Below are positions 1 to 12,119 of a DNA stretch of 64,000 nucleotides, one piece after another. The notes beneath the pieces are model-generated. The model searched no databases, was not told the origin of the DNA, and saw nothing but the letters and a program-made list of their open reading frames with translations. Each line of letters starts with the position of its first letter. The stretch's first letter is position 1. This DNA comes from Rostratula benghalensis (taxonomy: Eukaryota > Chordata > Aves > Charadriiformes > Rostratulidae), in the NCBI GenBank assembly GCA_013399305.1, contig VXAI01000091.1, positions 2,025,759 to 2,089,758 on the forward strand, in the 5' to 3' direction. The translations under genes and the position numbers were made by a program.

Positions 1-615
1 CGTTGGTTACAACTTCAAATTCTAGGTATGTATACAATGCCTTCACACTCTTCGTTCCCATAGCTGCTTTCTAGTTTGTGAAACCCATGAAGAGACGTCT
101 TAATTATTGTTTTCTTCATGGCATTCTACTGCTGCAGCATTCTCTGTCCTTTTGAAGGGTCTGTATTTCTAAGTCCATCACATCAAGACAGAGGTAGCAC
201 ACAGAGGGAAGAAAAATAAAGGGAATATATACATTACAGTGTTCTCTGCAAGACCTCACAACACCCTGGAGGTACACATACACTGCACAGACAGGGTTAC
301 CGCACGCCTCTCTGCTGTTATGCAATAGTGAGGAAACAAAATTGCAGTTTTTCCATGTGGAGTTATAATTACCTATTAAAAACACAAGGCCTTCCTGGCA
401 GTTGTTTATTTTCTTACAACATTTCATCATTTACTGAGATTTTAGTCCTTATTTTTTCTGGCTTGGGTACTCCTTTGCACTACCACAGCCTCAAAAAGCC
501 TAAACATATATGCACTTAGCCATTTTTATATTACAAATCCCACCAACCAATCCCAATGTTTAAAAACAAAATACATTTATGCACAATAGTGAGTTTTCTT
601 TATGTGCACTGGCTC

Positions 616-679
616 TAACGTTATACACAGATAATCTGAGAGTTCTGTAACATTATACACGGATAATCTGAGAGTTCTG
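616..679. repeat. Tandem duplication, two 32-bp units
   Basis: Positions 616-647 and 648-679 are head-to-tail copies (taac, then ttatacac or its neighbour, then gataatctgagagttctg) differing at only two positions. It looks like a recent local duplication. Confidence 0.9.
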
Positions 680-873
680 CAATGTTTTGAGCAGTCAGAC
701 TTACATATCACTGGGTGGATGAATTCATTGCAGCTAACTTTAGCCATCCATAAGTGAAGTGCCAAGGGTTAGGATTAGAGTGCAAGTTGTACAGACTCCT
801 TGCATGGTCAATATCAGAGGGAGCCATTACCATTAGGCATTTCCTCTTCATCTACATTAGCCTGGAATAAACA

Positions 874-1030
874 CTTTTCTTCCTTTCCTTCTTCCTTTCC
901 TCCTTCCTTCCTTTCCTCCTTCCTTCCTTCCTTTCCTTCTTCCTTCCTTCCTTTCCTTCTTCCTTCCTTCCCTTCTTCCTTTCCTTCTTCCTTCCTTCCT
1001 TTCCTCCTTTCCTCCTTCCTTCCTTCCTTC
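874..1030. repeat. 157-nt uninterrupted pyrimidine tract, (CCTT)n/(TTCC)n type
   Basis: Every base from 874 to 1030 on the plus strand is C or T, arranged as irregular ccttcctt/tttcc units. The two translated frames across it are low-complexity products and not genes. Such homopurine-homopyrimidine DNA can form intramolecular triplexes and is prone to length change. Confidence 0.95.
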
Positions 1031-2894
1031 AACTACAGAAGGAGCATAGACAAGTATGGATGGCTAGAGACAGGTGAGGTGACTCCCATCACAACGACCT
1101 GTTTTATGCAAGACACAAAATTGTGTCTTGGAGTAATAATTATGAACAGGAAATTATACCCTTCCCCTAAAAACACACAAGCACAGTCTTTAATTTGAAA
1201 TAACTTTATTAGAGTAAATCTTATGCCACGTTCAGTTAAATGGAAACATAATTCCTACTATACCAACCAACTTCATTATGCATTCTCTTTGGGTGAGAAA
1301 GCCCAGACCACAGAAACCCTGGCATAGCATGTTCTAGTGTAGAGTAAAATTGACACCTACAGTCAAGGTTACTCCAAATAGTGTAAAGCATATCTGGAGG
1401 TCCATACAAAATTAAGTAAAATGAGACTGTCATCACCTTGAGCAGAATCATGATTTCACTTAATGCATATTCCAAGAAGAGTATAGGCCAGCAGAAAGTA
1501 ATAAGTAAAACAGTTACTGCAGCAAGTAACAACAACAAAATTAAAGAATGACGATTGCCCTACAGTTGATTTCCACACCTTAAGTCAGTTTTGGTGTTTT
1601 AGGTCTCCCAAGCCCTGATATCAGTCCCCCCAACAACCTGAAAATTCACAAGAGTGCTGTGAGGAACACTGTGCTTCCACAGAATATCAGGTGTTAATGT
1701 ATTAAGTGACTCAAGGAACACTGCTCCCCAGCTGCCCTACATGAGCAGAGCTAGTCCCATTCGCTCAGGAGAAAAAAAAACAAAACAAGGGCCTGAGGGA
1801 CCATTGGCCAACTCCTGAGCTTCCCTAGGGCTGGAGGGGAGTGGGTCACTAAGACCCACCCTGGCCTCTGCCACAGACACTTTTCAGTATCCCAAAACAA
1901 ACAAGCAATGCTTGTCTCAAACAATCTGTTCTATAGATCGGTCAAACAGCAAGCTCTCATCCATTTATTTTCCACAAATCTCTACCAATACCAGAGATGG
2001 AAAAAAGCCACTCCTAGAGTTAAACTTCAGCTGACTGTAAAGTTTGTACCCAGCACACTCCTATCAGGTCTCTTGTTCCTCTGAAGACCAAGGCAGCAAA
2101 TGTAGTTCTCCCCAAAATACTGGGGAAAGGGATTTCCTAACATATCTTTCACTTCCTTAGTGTAGATTAGCAAAAATCACATGTGAACTAACACATTGCC
2201 TGGAGTTCGGGTTTTTTGTTTTTGTCTTCTGATTGGTTTTGATGAGATGCAAACCCTGCCCATTGACAGCTCTTTTCAAATCCCAGCATGTTAACCCACT
2301 AGGATTGAAAATTCAGTCAGGATTGACTTGCAGCCTAAAGGATATCCTCCTCTGATGTTTCCTTGCTAAGAGCTCACTGAAGACAGATCAAACGATTGTT
2401 TTCCATACAGGAAAATCATCCCACTGATTCAGCTTCAGGAAGATACTAATGGAACCTACTTAAATCTCCCCAGAGAGTTTCTTTTTCTTTATTACAATAT
2501 ATTAATGTAAAATTGTATTAAATAATTTTGCAATGTTTTGACTTCTGGAAGAGATTAAGTAACTGGACAGCAGGTTTAAAATGCTGGATTCCAACACAAA
2601 TATTCTCTTTCTTGCCAGTTGAGGAACCAGGACAGTCTGCACAGGCATTTAGGCATTTATCCAACTTGAATTCTCTGGGCTTTTCACTTTTCAGTAAGGG
2701 GAGCAGACTTACAGAGCACACAGACAAAGGAACTGGGGCAATTTGTTCACTGACGCAACCAAGCAGATATTGGGGTACACCAGAGACGAACCCAACACAT
2801 GGCATGTAATCTGCAGAAAGAAAGTTCTCAGAGATCTAATTTTTAACACCCCACTAGCATTTACCACAAGCTCTGATCCAGTTTCCCAGGTATT

Positions 2895-3385
2895 CAGTTC
2901 TGAGCTCCCCAGTTCAAGAGAGACCGGGAACTACTGGAGAGAGTCCAGCGCAGGGCAACAGAGATGATTAAGGGATTGGAGCATCTCCCTTATGAGGAAA
3001 GACCGAGAGAGCTGCGACTCTTCAGCCTGGAGAAGAGGAGGCTGAAGGGAGACTTTATTAGTGCTTATAAGTATCTGAAGGGTGTGTTGAAGGACGATGG
3101 AGCTGGAGTCTTTTCAGTGGTTTCCAACGATAGGATGAGGGGCACTGGGCACAAGCTGGAACATAGGAAGTTCCATTCAAATATGAGGAAAAACTTCTTT
3201 ATGGTGAGGGTGACAGCTCTGGAACAGGCTGCCCAGGGAGATTGTGGAGTCCCCTTCTCCGAGGGCCTTCAAGACCCACCTTGATGCAGCCCTGAGTAAC
3301 ATGCTCTAGGCAATCCTGCTTTGGCAGGGCAGTTGGACTAAATGATCTCTAGAGGTCCCTTCCAACTCTGACAATTCCATGATAT
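2895..3385 (+). mobile_element. CR1 LINE 3' fragment
   Basis: This is a 5'-truncated CR1 retrotransposon. The middle shows the familiar coding remnant (residues such as LEHLPYEERPRELRLFSLEK), and the end carries the CR1 3' signature: tggactaaatgatctctaga, then a gtcccttccaac block, then an imperfect copy of the terminal attccatga-type repeat. Age-related substitutions are moderate and the reading frame no longer matches an intact ORF2. It lies opposite to RMDN2 transcription. Confidence 0.92.
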
Positions 3386-3517
3386 GTTAACTGTTCTGTG
3401 TCAGTCCTGCAGTGGCAAGTAGCCATGAGTCTCAAATAGATTTGTACTCCATTTTAAAAGCTATTATAAGCATTTAAACATGCAAATATCCCACAAACAC
3501 AACAATTCCCTGCTTAT

Positions 3518-3590
3518 TGCATGGGGGTTGAACTAGAAGACCTTTAAAGGTCCCTTCCAACACAAACCATTGCATGATTCTATGATTATC
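3518..3590 (+). mobile_element. CR1 LINE 3' tail fragment
   Basis: Only about 70 bases remain: the CR1 3' end with ttgaactagaagac, a gtcccttccaac block, and terminal gattctatgatt. It follows the previous CR1 copy by about 130 bases in the same orientation. It may be a separate, strongly truncated insertion. Confidence 0.85.
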
Positions 3591-3971
3591 AAGGATTATC
3601 AGATAATTGCACCCAAAACTCTAAGAAAGCCAATTCCTATACACCACGCACCACAGATCACTTCACTTCCAATAAATATTTCTTGCTGAGCAAAGTAGTT
3701 TTCACTTTCTCTTAACAGAAACAAAGCTGGCACTTGAAAGGCTGTGAACACTGTACTTTTTAAAAATCACATGAACCAACCCAAGCATATATTTGAAACA
3801 TTAACTCTTCCCTAAAAGATAACTATTTAACAAAGCCTGGCTTTGTCACAGAAGGCTGAGAAGAAAAAGTTTTGTTCACCACCAAAAACATTTTAAATGA
3901 AAATTATTTTGCTGCAGTTGTTTTTCTTTGGAATAGTAACTTCTCTTTTGCATACTAAAGAGATTTTTTGT

Positions 3972-4455
3972 ATTGTGTCCAGTTCTGTGCACCTCAATAC
4001 AAGAGAGGTATTAAGGTGTTGGAGCGAGTGCAGAGGAGGGCAACAAAGCTGGTGAAGGGCCTGGAGAATAAATCTTATGAAGAGCGACATGTTTGAGGAA
4101 GGTTTGAGGAAGAGGAGGCTGAGGGGAGACCTCAACTACTTGACATTGTAGAGAGGTTGGTGCTGGTCTCTTCTCACAGGTTATTAGTGATAGAACAAGA
4201 GGGAATGGCATCAAGCTGCAGCAGGGTAGGTTTAGGCTGAACATTAGGAAAAAATTTTTCACAGAAAGAGTGGTCAGACATTGGAATAGGCTGCCCAGGG
4301 AGGTAGTCGAGTCCCCATCCTTGAATGTATTTTAAGAGTCATTGAGATGTGGTGTTGGGGATATGGTGTAAGGGAGAACTTTGTAAAGTGGGGCTGGTGG
4401 TTGGATCCCAAGGCTCTTTTCCAATCTGAATGACTGTGTGATTCTATGTTTCTAA
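3972..4455 (+). mobile_element. CR1 LINE 3' fragment, degraded
   Basis: An older CR1 copy starts near ttgtgtccagttctgtgcac and runs through the gaggaggctgaggggagacc and aggctgcccagggaggtag blocks to a terminal gtgattctatg. It carries small deletions and a duplicated gtttgaggaag stretch near 4091-4112. It is the third CR1 in the same orientation within 1.6 kb. Confidence 0.9.
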
Positions 4456-7400
4456 GCACTGGTATGCTTTGCTTACTAGGTATTTTAAAGTATCTTCACT
4501 ACAACTATATGGCAATCATATTTTCCTAACACTATCACTAAGGCTACCCTGGAAAAAATACCACTATATCAGCTCTGGAAAAAAAGAATATTAAAATAAC
4601 ATTTGGTGGGTTTCTGCAGTTATCCATTACTAATGGCACTCAATCATGTTTGCTCAATGCATAAATAAATAGGGTGGTTTTTCCCCCTTGTAACCTCTAC
4701 AAAACAAACCAAAAAGCATTAGAGCTATACATGCCTTCTCATACACACAGCAGGTCTCACAGGCAAAATCTTGCCCATTGTGACATCTATGAAATGGTTA
4801 TTGAAAATCTTGCCTAACTGATTGTGATATGTGAAGTAATTTTATAACAAAGCTGAGATGATACATACAACAGAACGGAATCGACCTCTTTTGTATAGCT
4901 CCACTGGCTTTACAATGGTAAGAGAAATAAGAAATAGCAAAAATTTATTTTTAAACAAGGTAGCACACAACCGGCTCACAGACAAACCTTCACTGCTGCG
5001 AGGCAGTGAAAATCCAGCTCATCCTTCCTCGTGGAAGGTGCTGTGACACTTTGCATCAGCTTCAGATCTGGCCCAGTGAGAAGAGATGCTGAGTAAGAAA
5101 CTTGGCTCTGCTGTACCACTGCTCTTTGCATAGGACTGTGTTACACTGAGGAAGGTGAGAAATGGCAGTAAGAGCCAACTCCTGGCAAAACTCCACAAAT
5201 CAAATAGCTTTACCACTACAGCATGCAGTCTAGGGATACAGATTTCAGCCTTCAATAAATCTTCTCCCTTTGTCTCCATTATACTTTTTACCTAGAAGTC
5301 TGTCCAATTGATTTGTCATTTGTGAAAATGAACTGGAACCAAGAGATACAATAGTCAAAGCACCCCCTTTTCAGTCTCTTACGCTATACCTATTTTTTCA
5401 GTTTGACAGCCCAAAAAATAGCACCAGAAGATAGTAATAAGATCCCCCAACATTAAACAGGGAGGAATGTCTGACTATACTAGGAAGACCTACATACATC
5501 AGGCTTCCCAAAATTGTTACTACTGTCTAAAAAGCATCAAGTACTAATTATCTTTTTTGAACTACACCACTTCAGTAAAAGAATATATGACTAAAACTAG
5601 ACAATAATACCCCAAAAGCAATATTTACAAACAAATATTGTGGCCAATCCTAACTTGACCCCGAAGTCAGCTAGGCTGAATGTGCAAACTAACCTTCTTC
5701 CCTCAGTCATCCCTTTTTTTCTTTAATTTACTCACATTTCCTCACACAGCCTTTTCAGCCTCAACTACAGCTGGACTAAAGAGAAAAAAACCAGAGGGTC
5801 TAAAGGAGCATTATCACTCCATCTACAGGTACCAGTATAGAGAAAGTGTGATAAATGTACTTTTTGAACACCCTATCATTATCTCTACCCTGAAGAAGTA
5901 CTTAGAATTAATGCCACAGCCAAGAGTCTACTTTTGTGGTAATTAAACACAGCATGAAACACCACAGTCTGCAGAATAGGACCAAGTAATTTGCCATATC
6001 TTCCACAAGCTCCTGTGACTATCTACATCACATGTATGGCCAAATCTTGGATGAGTGGATCAGGACAGAAATGTACCCATACAGTCTGCTAAAACTAATG
6101 GGGATATCACCAACTTCAATGGGCTAGGGTTAAGATCTAGCTTCCATAGTAGAGGCTCAAAACTAATGTTCCCAAAATGATGACCTCATCCTGCTGCTGA
6201 AAATGTGCAAATGTTAGAAAATGTTAAGAGCTGAGAGCCTCAACAGTTGAGACAAAATATTAGTCCACCTTATACTTGCATTCATTTGTACAACAAAAAT
6301 CCATTGTAAGTATTTCATGTTATTATTTTGTCATGGCAGTCACAGAAAGCAAGAATTATTTAATAAGAAAATGAAGAAAAAGAGAAATTAGTCCTTAAGG
6401 TATTTCAGTGGCTACATCTGTTTAGGTGGATTGTTTCACTAAATATAATGCAGGTCAGGTCATACCCTTAAGGCAAATGCTAATCTGTGGGTTTAATGTT
6501 CAGTAAGGAAGTTCTGCATAGAAGCTGCAAGCATGGAACATGAGTTTGTAATGACATAGTGCAACAAATCACACGTATTACTCAGCCAGGAACTGGTGAT
6601 TGCCACTAAAACGAAATAAAAGTAAAAAACCAGCACAATAAGAACAAAATGAGGTATACTGAGATTACAGGTAAAGTCTCTGAAAGCAATAGCTCAAGTG
6701 AGAAATAAGCCATGAAAACAATTTCTGACATAAATGGAAGCTGCAGTCAGCTGTTGGACACAGCACAATATGAAAGTGTGTAAGGAATCACTGGTGAGAG
6801 AGATGCTCTTTGAAAGCAGGACAGCAAGCACACTACATGACAATCTTCAGCAACTCACTTTTGCATAGCTAATGCTGACATTCAAGAATATAGTACGATG
6901 AAAAGCAAAATTAAATGCTGTCTGGAAAAACTGGTGTAATTCCTTATTCAAATCAACTTAAAATTGAAATGGAGTTGCTGAAATCACTTTGAAAGTTAAC
7001 ATATATGGTCTAAAAAAACTATTGAAAGATAGCTTTGCATTAAGTCTTATTTGCAGATAAAGACAGAAATCAAAAGCTGCAATGTATCACAGCTACTGCT
7101 TCTTTCCAGTTTGCAGGCACTTCGTAGTGACTGGCATTGGAAGTAGCTGGAGGAAAAAGGCAAGGCTGGAATTCAATGCATGTTAGCAGTTATTAGTCTG
7201 AGAAATCTCCCAGTGATCTTTTACAATCTACAAATTACAAGAACATTCTCTTCTGATGAAAGATTCCTCACAGCACTAAAGATGAAGTGATAAGGATAGC
7301 CACCTGAGCCGTCAAGATGACGGCTTAAGAATAAAACAACTCTCATATTACAAGCACGATTTTAAAAAAAAACCAAAACCAAACTAACAAACTTAATCAA

Positions 7401-8042
7401 CAGCTAAACTCCTATACCAGTTATTTTAATTTCTCATGTATGAGTACTTATCACTATGTCATTAACACAATATTTAAAAGCAACTCTTGTGCTGGTGTAA
7501 CACAAATTGTATCTCCTCCAAAACTTCTGGGTGACTTACAGATTTTTCTGTCTACCTCTTTGTTGTGACATTCTCTTGAAATTTAGCAAACCGGGATGCT
7601 GGCCTTGCTGCCACAGGCATAATCCCACAGCACGTAAGTGCCTTTAACTTCAGTTATGGACAGGCAATAAAGTTACCAAAAGGCTAAATTATCAGCCCAA
7701 GGTCACCCAGAAAGTTTGTGGCAGGACAAAGAACTGGTATCAACAGATCACCTTTTCTCCCCTCCAAATATCAGTTACTTTTCATTCAAATAATCAGATA
7801 AAAAACTTGAACACAACAGTGAGGGACACAGAAGCACAGCTTACTTAATGTACATGACAGAAATGACCAACAGTTGACATCACACATGTGGAAGTTAATT
7901 CAGGGAACATAAATGTACTGCTTCATTTAGCTCAAAACATCTGCTTCAATAAAAATGTACTCTAAGTCCCACTATTTCATTTCAAATGCATTATCATTTT
8001 TCAATATGCTCAATTTGTATGTTACATTGAAAAGCAACTTAC

Positions 8043-8120
8043 TGAATAACACCATCGTCCATTTAGGTAATATAAAAAAGGATCTTGAGGCTTAAGTTCA
8101 ATTGCTTTGTCTAGGTGCTC
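8043..8120 (-). CDS. RMDN2: RMDN2 coding exon: [14 protein letters not shown] motif; last exon visible
   Basis: The exon is 78 nt, 26 codons, phase 0 at both ends. It encodes [20 protein letters not shown] followed by GRWCYS. This matches the RMDN block KEHxDxAIxLxPExPxxxYLxGRxCYxV in the TPR-like domain. The acceptor TTTCTAATAG lies to the right of 8120, and a strong GTAAGT donor starts at 8042. The family protein should continue with a (V)SKLSW(I/L)EKK block and a C-terminal helical part. I could not find that sequence on the minus strand between 1 and 8042. Confidence 0.94.
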
Positions 8121-9800
8121 CTATTAGAAAGAAAATCAGCATCACTTTAGATTTTTGTTTGGCAAGTGTGTTTACATTCTAAGAAGTTTGCTGCAAAGCA
8201 CAAACAAATTAAAAATTCTCTTCTGCTGTAATTCTTTTCTAACAACCTAAAAATACTTTAACTAGCAAACCCCTTCCTCATGGAGGGAAACCACAAATAA
8301 AATTATTTAGCAACTTTGCACACGCTGCAAGGAGGCATGCTGTATTTAGAACATGATTAAGCATCTCTAAAGTTCAATCAAGAACTCAAGATCTTTTGTC
8401 TTAAAAAGAAAACAACTTCAATTAAATTAATTTAATTTACAGTTAGTATTAGGAAACTGTCACACACCAAATCAGTGAGAAATCAACCACTCTCTCTGAC
8501 AGATCTTGCACACCAGCACCAGTCACTTAAACATAATCTTTTCCACCTTGGAATGTGACTGCCCCAAAGAAATGGTGCATGACACAACAAATATTTACTC
8601 TAATGTCAAAGCCAGAAAATAAAATGTTTCTGTTTAGATTGAAAACCATAAATCCAAGAAAATCTCTAATGAGGTGCTTCTTCCAAGACCATTTCCATTA
8701 CAGGCTAGGACTATCTGTATTTCTCTAATTTACTAAAGAAAGCTTTAATTGCTCAACCTGGGTTTGAAGAAAAAAGAAATATATTATTTTACCCCTAACT
8801 ACTATTTGACTCTCAAATTTCAGTTCTAAGGTTTCTTATATCCCCTCCCCAATACCTCTGGTGTTCTAATTAAACCAGTAACTAAAATACGTGAATTATA
8901 CGGATCTAAGAGCCTATTGTCCTATCATTTAGTCCACAAACTATTCAGAGAGGAGCTATGTTTTCATGCTATTATTTTCCCAAATCCTTAACATTTTTCA
9001 AATGATTCACATGGACTTCAGTAATTACTGGCGAAGAGGAGAACCTCCCTGAAAAAGGCTACTGGTGACACTGCAGGCTCTTTTAAACTCCATCCTTAAA
9101 GGATTGCAGCACTTGTGGTATTTATCATTTTCCCTTCTTTCCCAGCTTGTCTCAGGACTTGGGGCTTAGCTCAGATGTAATTAATGCTCTCTCTCAGGAG
9201 AGCTCCGAGACACTCCAAGCGGAGTGGATGTGACACATGGACATGATGTGACAGGGACCCAATCCCAGCCATTCCCCAGAAGTGGAACACATCTGCTACC
9301 TCTCACTGACAACCAGACAGGGGGGAAACCGGCTTGGAGGGCAAGGGATGGCAAGCGCCTATGCAATGTCAAGGACAAGCAGGGCGAGAGCAGCACATAC
9401 ATAACACAAGCTGGTAACTCTAAAAAACATACTTATCTTTGAGAAGACAGTGTTAAAATGAATATTACTTCTTAAGGGTGGCATGAAAGATGATTGCAGA
9501 ACTGTGTTAGTTCATTGCTTAACTGTTCACACATTTTTATTTTCTGAACAGAATTGTTACTCCATTTTTCTTCCTCCCTTTGACTACAAAATAAAACAAA
9601 AAATGTAATGCTGTGCCCAAAATCCTACCTCAATTCTTATACTTTCTAAACATATAATCTAACTTTTTCACTTTAACAACAGCATCAAAATAGACCTGTG
9701 AGACTGAATTACTGTGCTGGAAAAATCCCTCTTTGACATTACAGAAGGAAATAATTTAAAGGAATAGCTTAAAAGAACCCCAAACCCTACAAAAACATAC
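8121..9800 (-). other. RMDN2 intron, 1.7 kb
   Basis: This intron lies between the exons at 9801 and 8120. It is mostly AT-rich, with a modestly GC-rich patch at about 9180-9410 carrying several CpGs and open frames on both strands that resemble nothing I recognise. Confidence 0.8.
8420..8437. repeat. Perfect 18-bp AT palindrome
   Basis: AATTAAATTAATTTAATT reads the same on both strands and contains overlapping ATTAA/TTAAT homeodomain-like cores. It lies in the intron between the last two visible RMDN2 exons. In AT-rich DNA this may be chance. Confidence 0.85.
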
Positions 9801-9876
9801 CTTAAAGAGATAACCATTCCTGATTTTGTTTTGTACACTTTCAAACTGAGACATATAGCCACACATAATTGCAAAC
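9801..9876 (-). CDS. RMDN2: RMDN2 coding exon: [12 protein letters not shown] motif
   Basis: The exon is 76 nt: one base completing the split Trp codon, then [20 protein letters not shown] and GYLFK. It aligns with the family block (W)YAVLCGxxxEFExxQxKIxxGxLFK, part of the TPR-like helical repeats. The acceptor CCCTCTCAG lies right of 9876, and the donor GTATGT starts at 9800. It ends in phase 0, as required by the next exon. It was found only from homology and splice phase, because it is too short for an ORF scan. All 25 full codons are open. Confidence 0.94.
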
Positions 9877-12119
9877 CTGAGAGGGGAAAAGAAAAACACA
9901 CACACATACTTTTCGTGATTTAAATAAACCTTTGAATTAAATTACAAAATATTTCAATACCTAATTCACAGATTAACACCTGTTTTTCTTCCATCTTGAT
10001 GTCTGGATAGAAGTTTAGCATGAGCTGTACATATTCAGGAACAGACAAAAACTGAACCAATGGACCAATGGAAACAAGAAGAAGTTACACTGTTTGGGCT
10101 GTCAGTGAAAAAAAAAATTTAAAAAAATCAGGATTTCTCCTTCAAAATTTCTACCATGTAGTTCAGATTGTGACATTTCCAGAGTGATTCCAGCATTGTC
10201 AGCAGTTTAACTGGACACGCTGTGCTCTGCATTGCAATGCACTGGGAATGGGAACACCATCAGCTGTACCTCACCCAGGAAGGCAAATCCCTGGGGCACG
10301 CTCAGCAGGAAGCTGTGCAGACCTCAAAAATCCTTCACCATCATCTTCAACCCTTCTCAAGCTACCTTGGTCTACTCTGCACCTCTAGCATTCTTTTAAT
10401 ACCTTTAAAAGTATTTCAAAACATACACACACATTCCGCTCTAACAAGATTACTACTGCTTCTGCTGGCTGCCCATTGCTGAGATTATTATTACTGTTGT
10501 TATAAACTGGGGGCACGGACAGAGACAAAAGAAACATGAGATCTATTTAAAATTTGTATTGTTCAGCTGGCATAACTGAGAATATATTCAGAGGTCCCTG
10601 CTGATAAAGGTTCAGGTTTCCTAAACAAGACTATCATCTTACTGACACTCCACCTACACCACTATTGATTTTTCTTTTTTACTTCGACACCTATAGAACT
10701 TACTATGCATAAGGAATTTCTTGCACATATGACAATTGTACGTTCCTTGGATCTATTTTCATTGGTATTAAGACAACTTTGCATGTTGGCATGTTGGTAT
10801 GAAACTAAGAGAACTACCAAAGATAGATGTAAGCAGCATAAGCTAATACAGATGATTTCTCTATATTTTTCCAAATTTTACTTTTGTATTCAACATTTCA
10901 CAATGCACTATGAAATGAAAACAAAAATTAATCCTAAACGAGGGAAATCAAGTCAAAGCCCATAGGAAAACATAAGAGTTATGCCAGAAACTTATCGAGT
11001 TAATTATGTTAACAGACCCACAATCTGTATGGCACACAGCTTTTAAGCATTACTAAACTTCGGCTTCCTTGAATTTCTTTATATAATGTGATTACTCAAG
11101 ATCCAGCGATTCCTCATTAAAATGTCACTGCCAACATAACTAAATAAATTGCTGCATTGCTCACGGTCACCTCTAATGGTTTTAAGTAAGAAATAGTCAT
11201 GCTACAGGTTATTGCATCTTTAGTCAGTACGTGTTCCCAGGTAATGCATGCAAGTCAGCATACCAACAGTAGTTGAATTTAATGAGAGCTCCAGACAGGC
11301 TGTCAAACACTGTTGAGCAGGATGTGTGTTGTGACCAATGTGCACTGAACAAAATCCGGCTCATGGCACCACCACTTCTGACACTTAAAGCTGCAGTGGG
11401 AGCACATTTCATATGGGAACCAGCTCAAACAGAAAAATCAAGGGGCGGGGGTCAGGAAAGTTCAGGTATTTAGAAAGAGGGGGAAGGTACTGAAAACTTT
11501 ATTAGGCTTAAGTAACTCAGGCAACGTTTCCCCTATTCCCTTCACTCATTAAGTGCTAATCAGATAAACTCAGCATACCATAGCTAAACGGATTGCCGCT
11601 ACAAAAGAAAACAATGAAAAGCGAACAAGCTAATCCAGCATCTTGCAGTATTTCCCTGTCTGTGCGTGACAAGAAAGAGGGCCTTAGTTTAAACCAGTTC
11701 AAAGAAAAACTTCTACTTACAGCTAAAACCTCTGGGGAAGAAAATCCCAGTAAAATTTTTAAAAAGTGAAAAATAAGCTAACTTATTAACTTTAAATACA
11801 TTCGATTTTTTTTCAAGGAAAAAAGAATAATGTCTTTCATGTATTAGTCTTCTTCCTCCCCCATTTGACACTTTTGAAATGGGCTAGGCGGGCAATTGGC
11901 ATAAATCAGTGGTTTAATTTTTGGAGTTCTGTAGCATTTCAAATATTTTGTTTCTGGAAAAAATAAGAAGGTGTTTTGGATTAAATTAATTTTTAGGCGT
12001 TTTAATTAATATTCAAAGAGCTTAAAAAACAAAAGCAAACTTTATATTCACTCGTGCGAAGGGTAACATTAAGAAAAAGATCGAAGGAGGAGGGCACAAA
12101 TCAGAAATGCTTCCAAGCT

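Larger units (their letters stand above)
1..8042. other. Non-coding left arm, RMDN2 intron (minus strand)
   Basis: This is AT-rich sequence downstream of the last visible RMDN2 exon. It holds three CR1 fragments (2.9-4.5 kb), the pyrimidine tract at 874-1030, the 32-bp tandem pair at 616-679 and a short hairpin at 7307-7325. I looked on the minus strand for the missing RMDN2 C-terminal blocks and saw none. Confidence 0.7.

Noticed and set aside
800..1198. 132-codon frame rich in S, F, P and L, and its minus-strand partner rich in K, E, G and R
   Set aside because: Both are translations of the pyrimidine tract and have no independent support.
1236..1538. 100-codon hydrophobic minus-strand frame
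   Set aside because: The hydrophobic start looks like membrane segments but the remainder matches nothing, and there is no splice or promoter context. Probably chance.
5019..5279. Minus-strand frame containing EDLLKAEI, resembling the RMDN2 FLKAEEL block
   Set aside because: Only a few residues agree, the surrounding residues do not match the family, and no suitable splice sites bound it.
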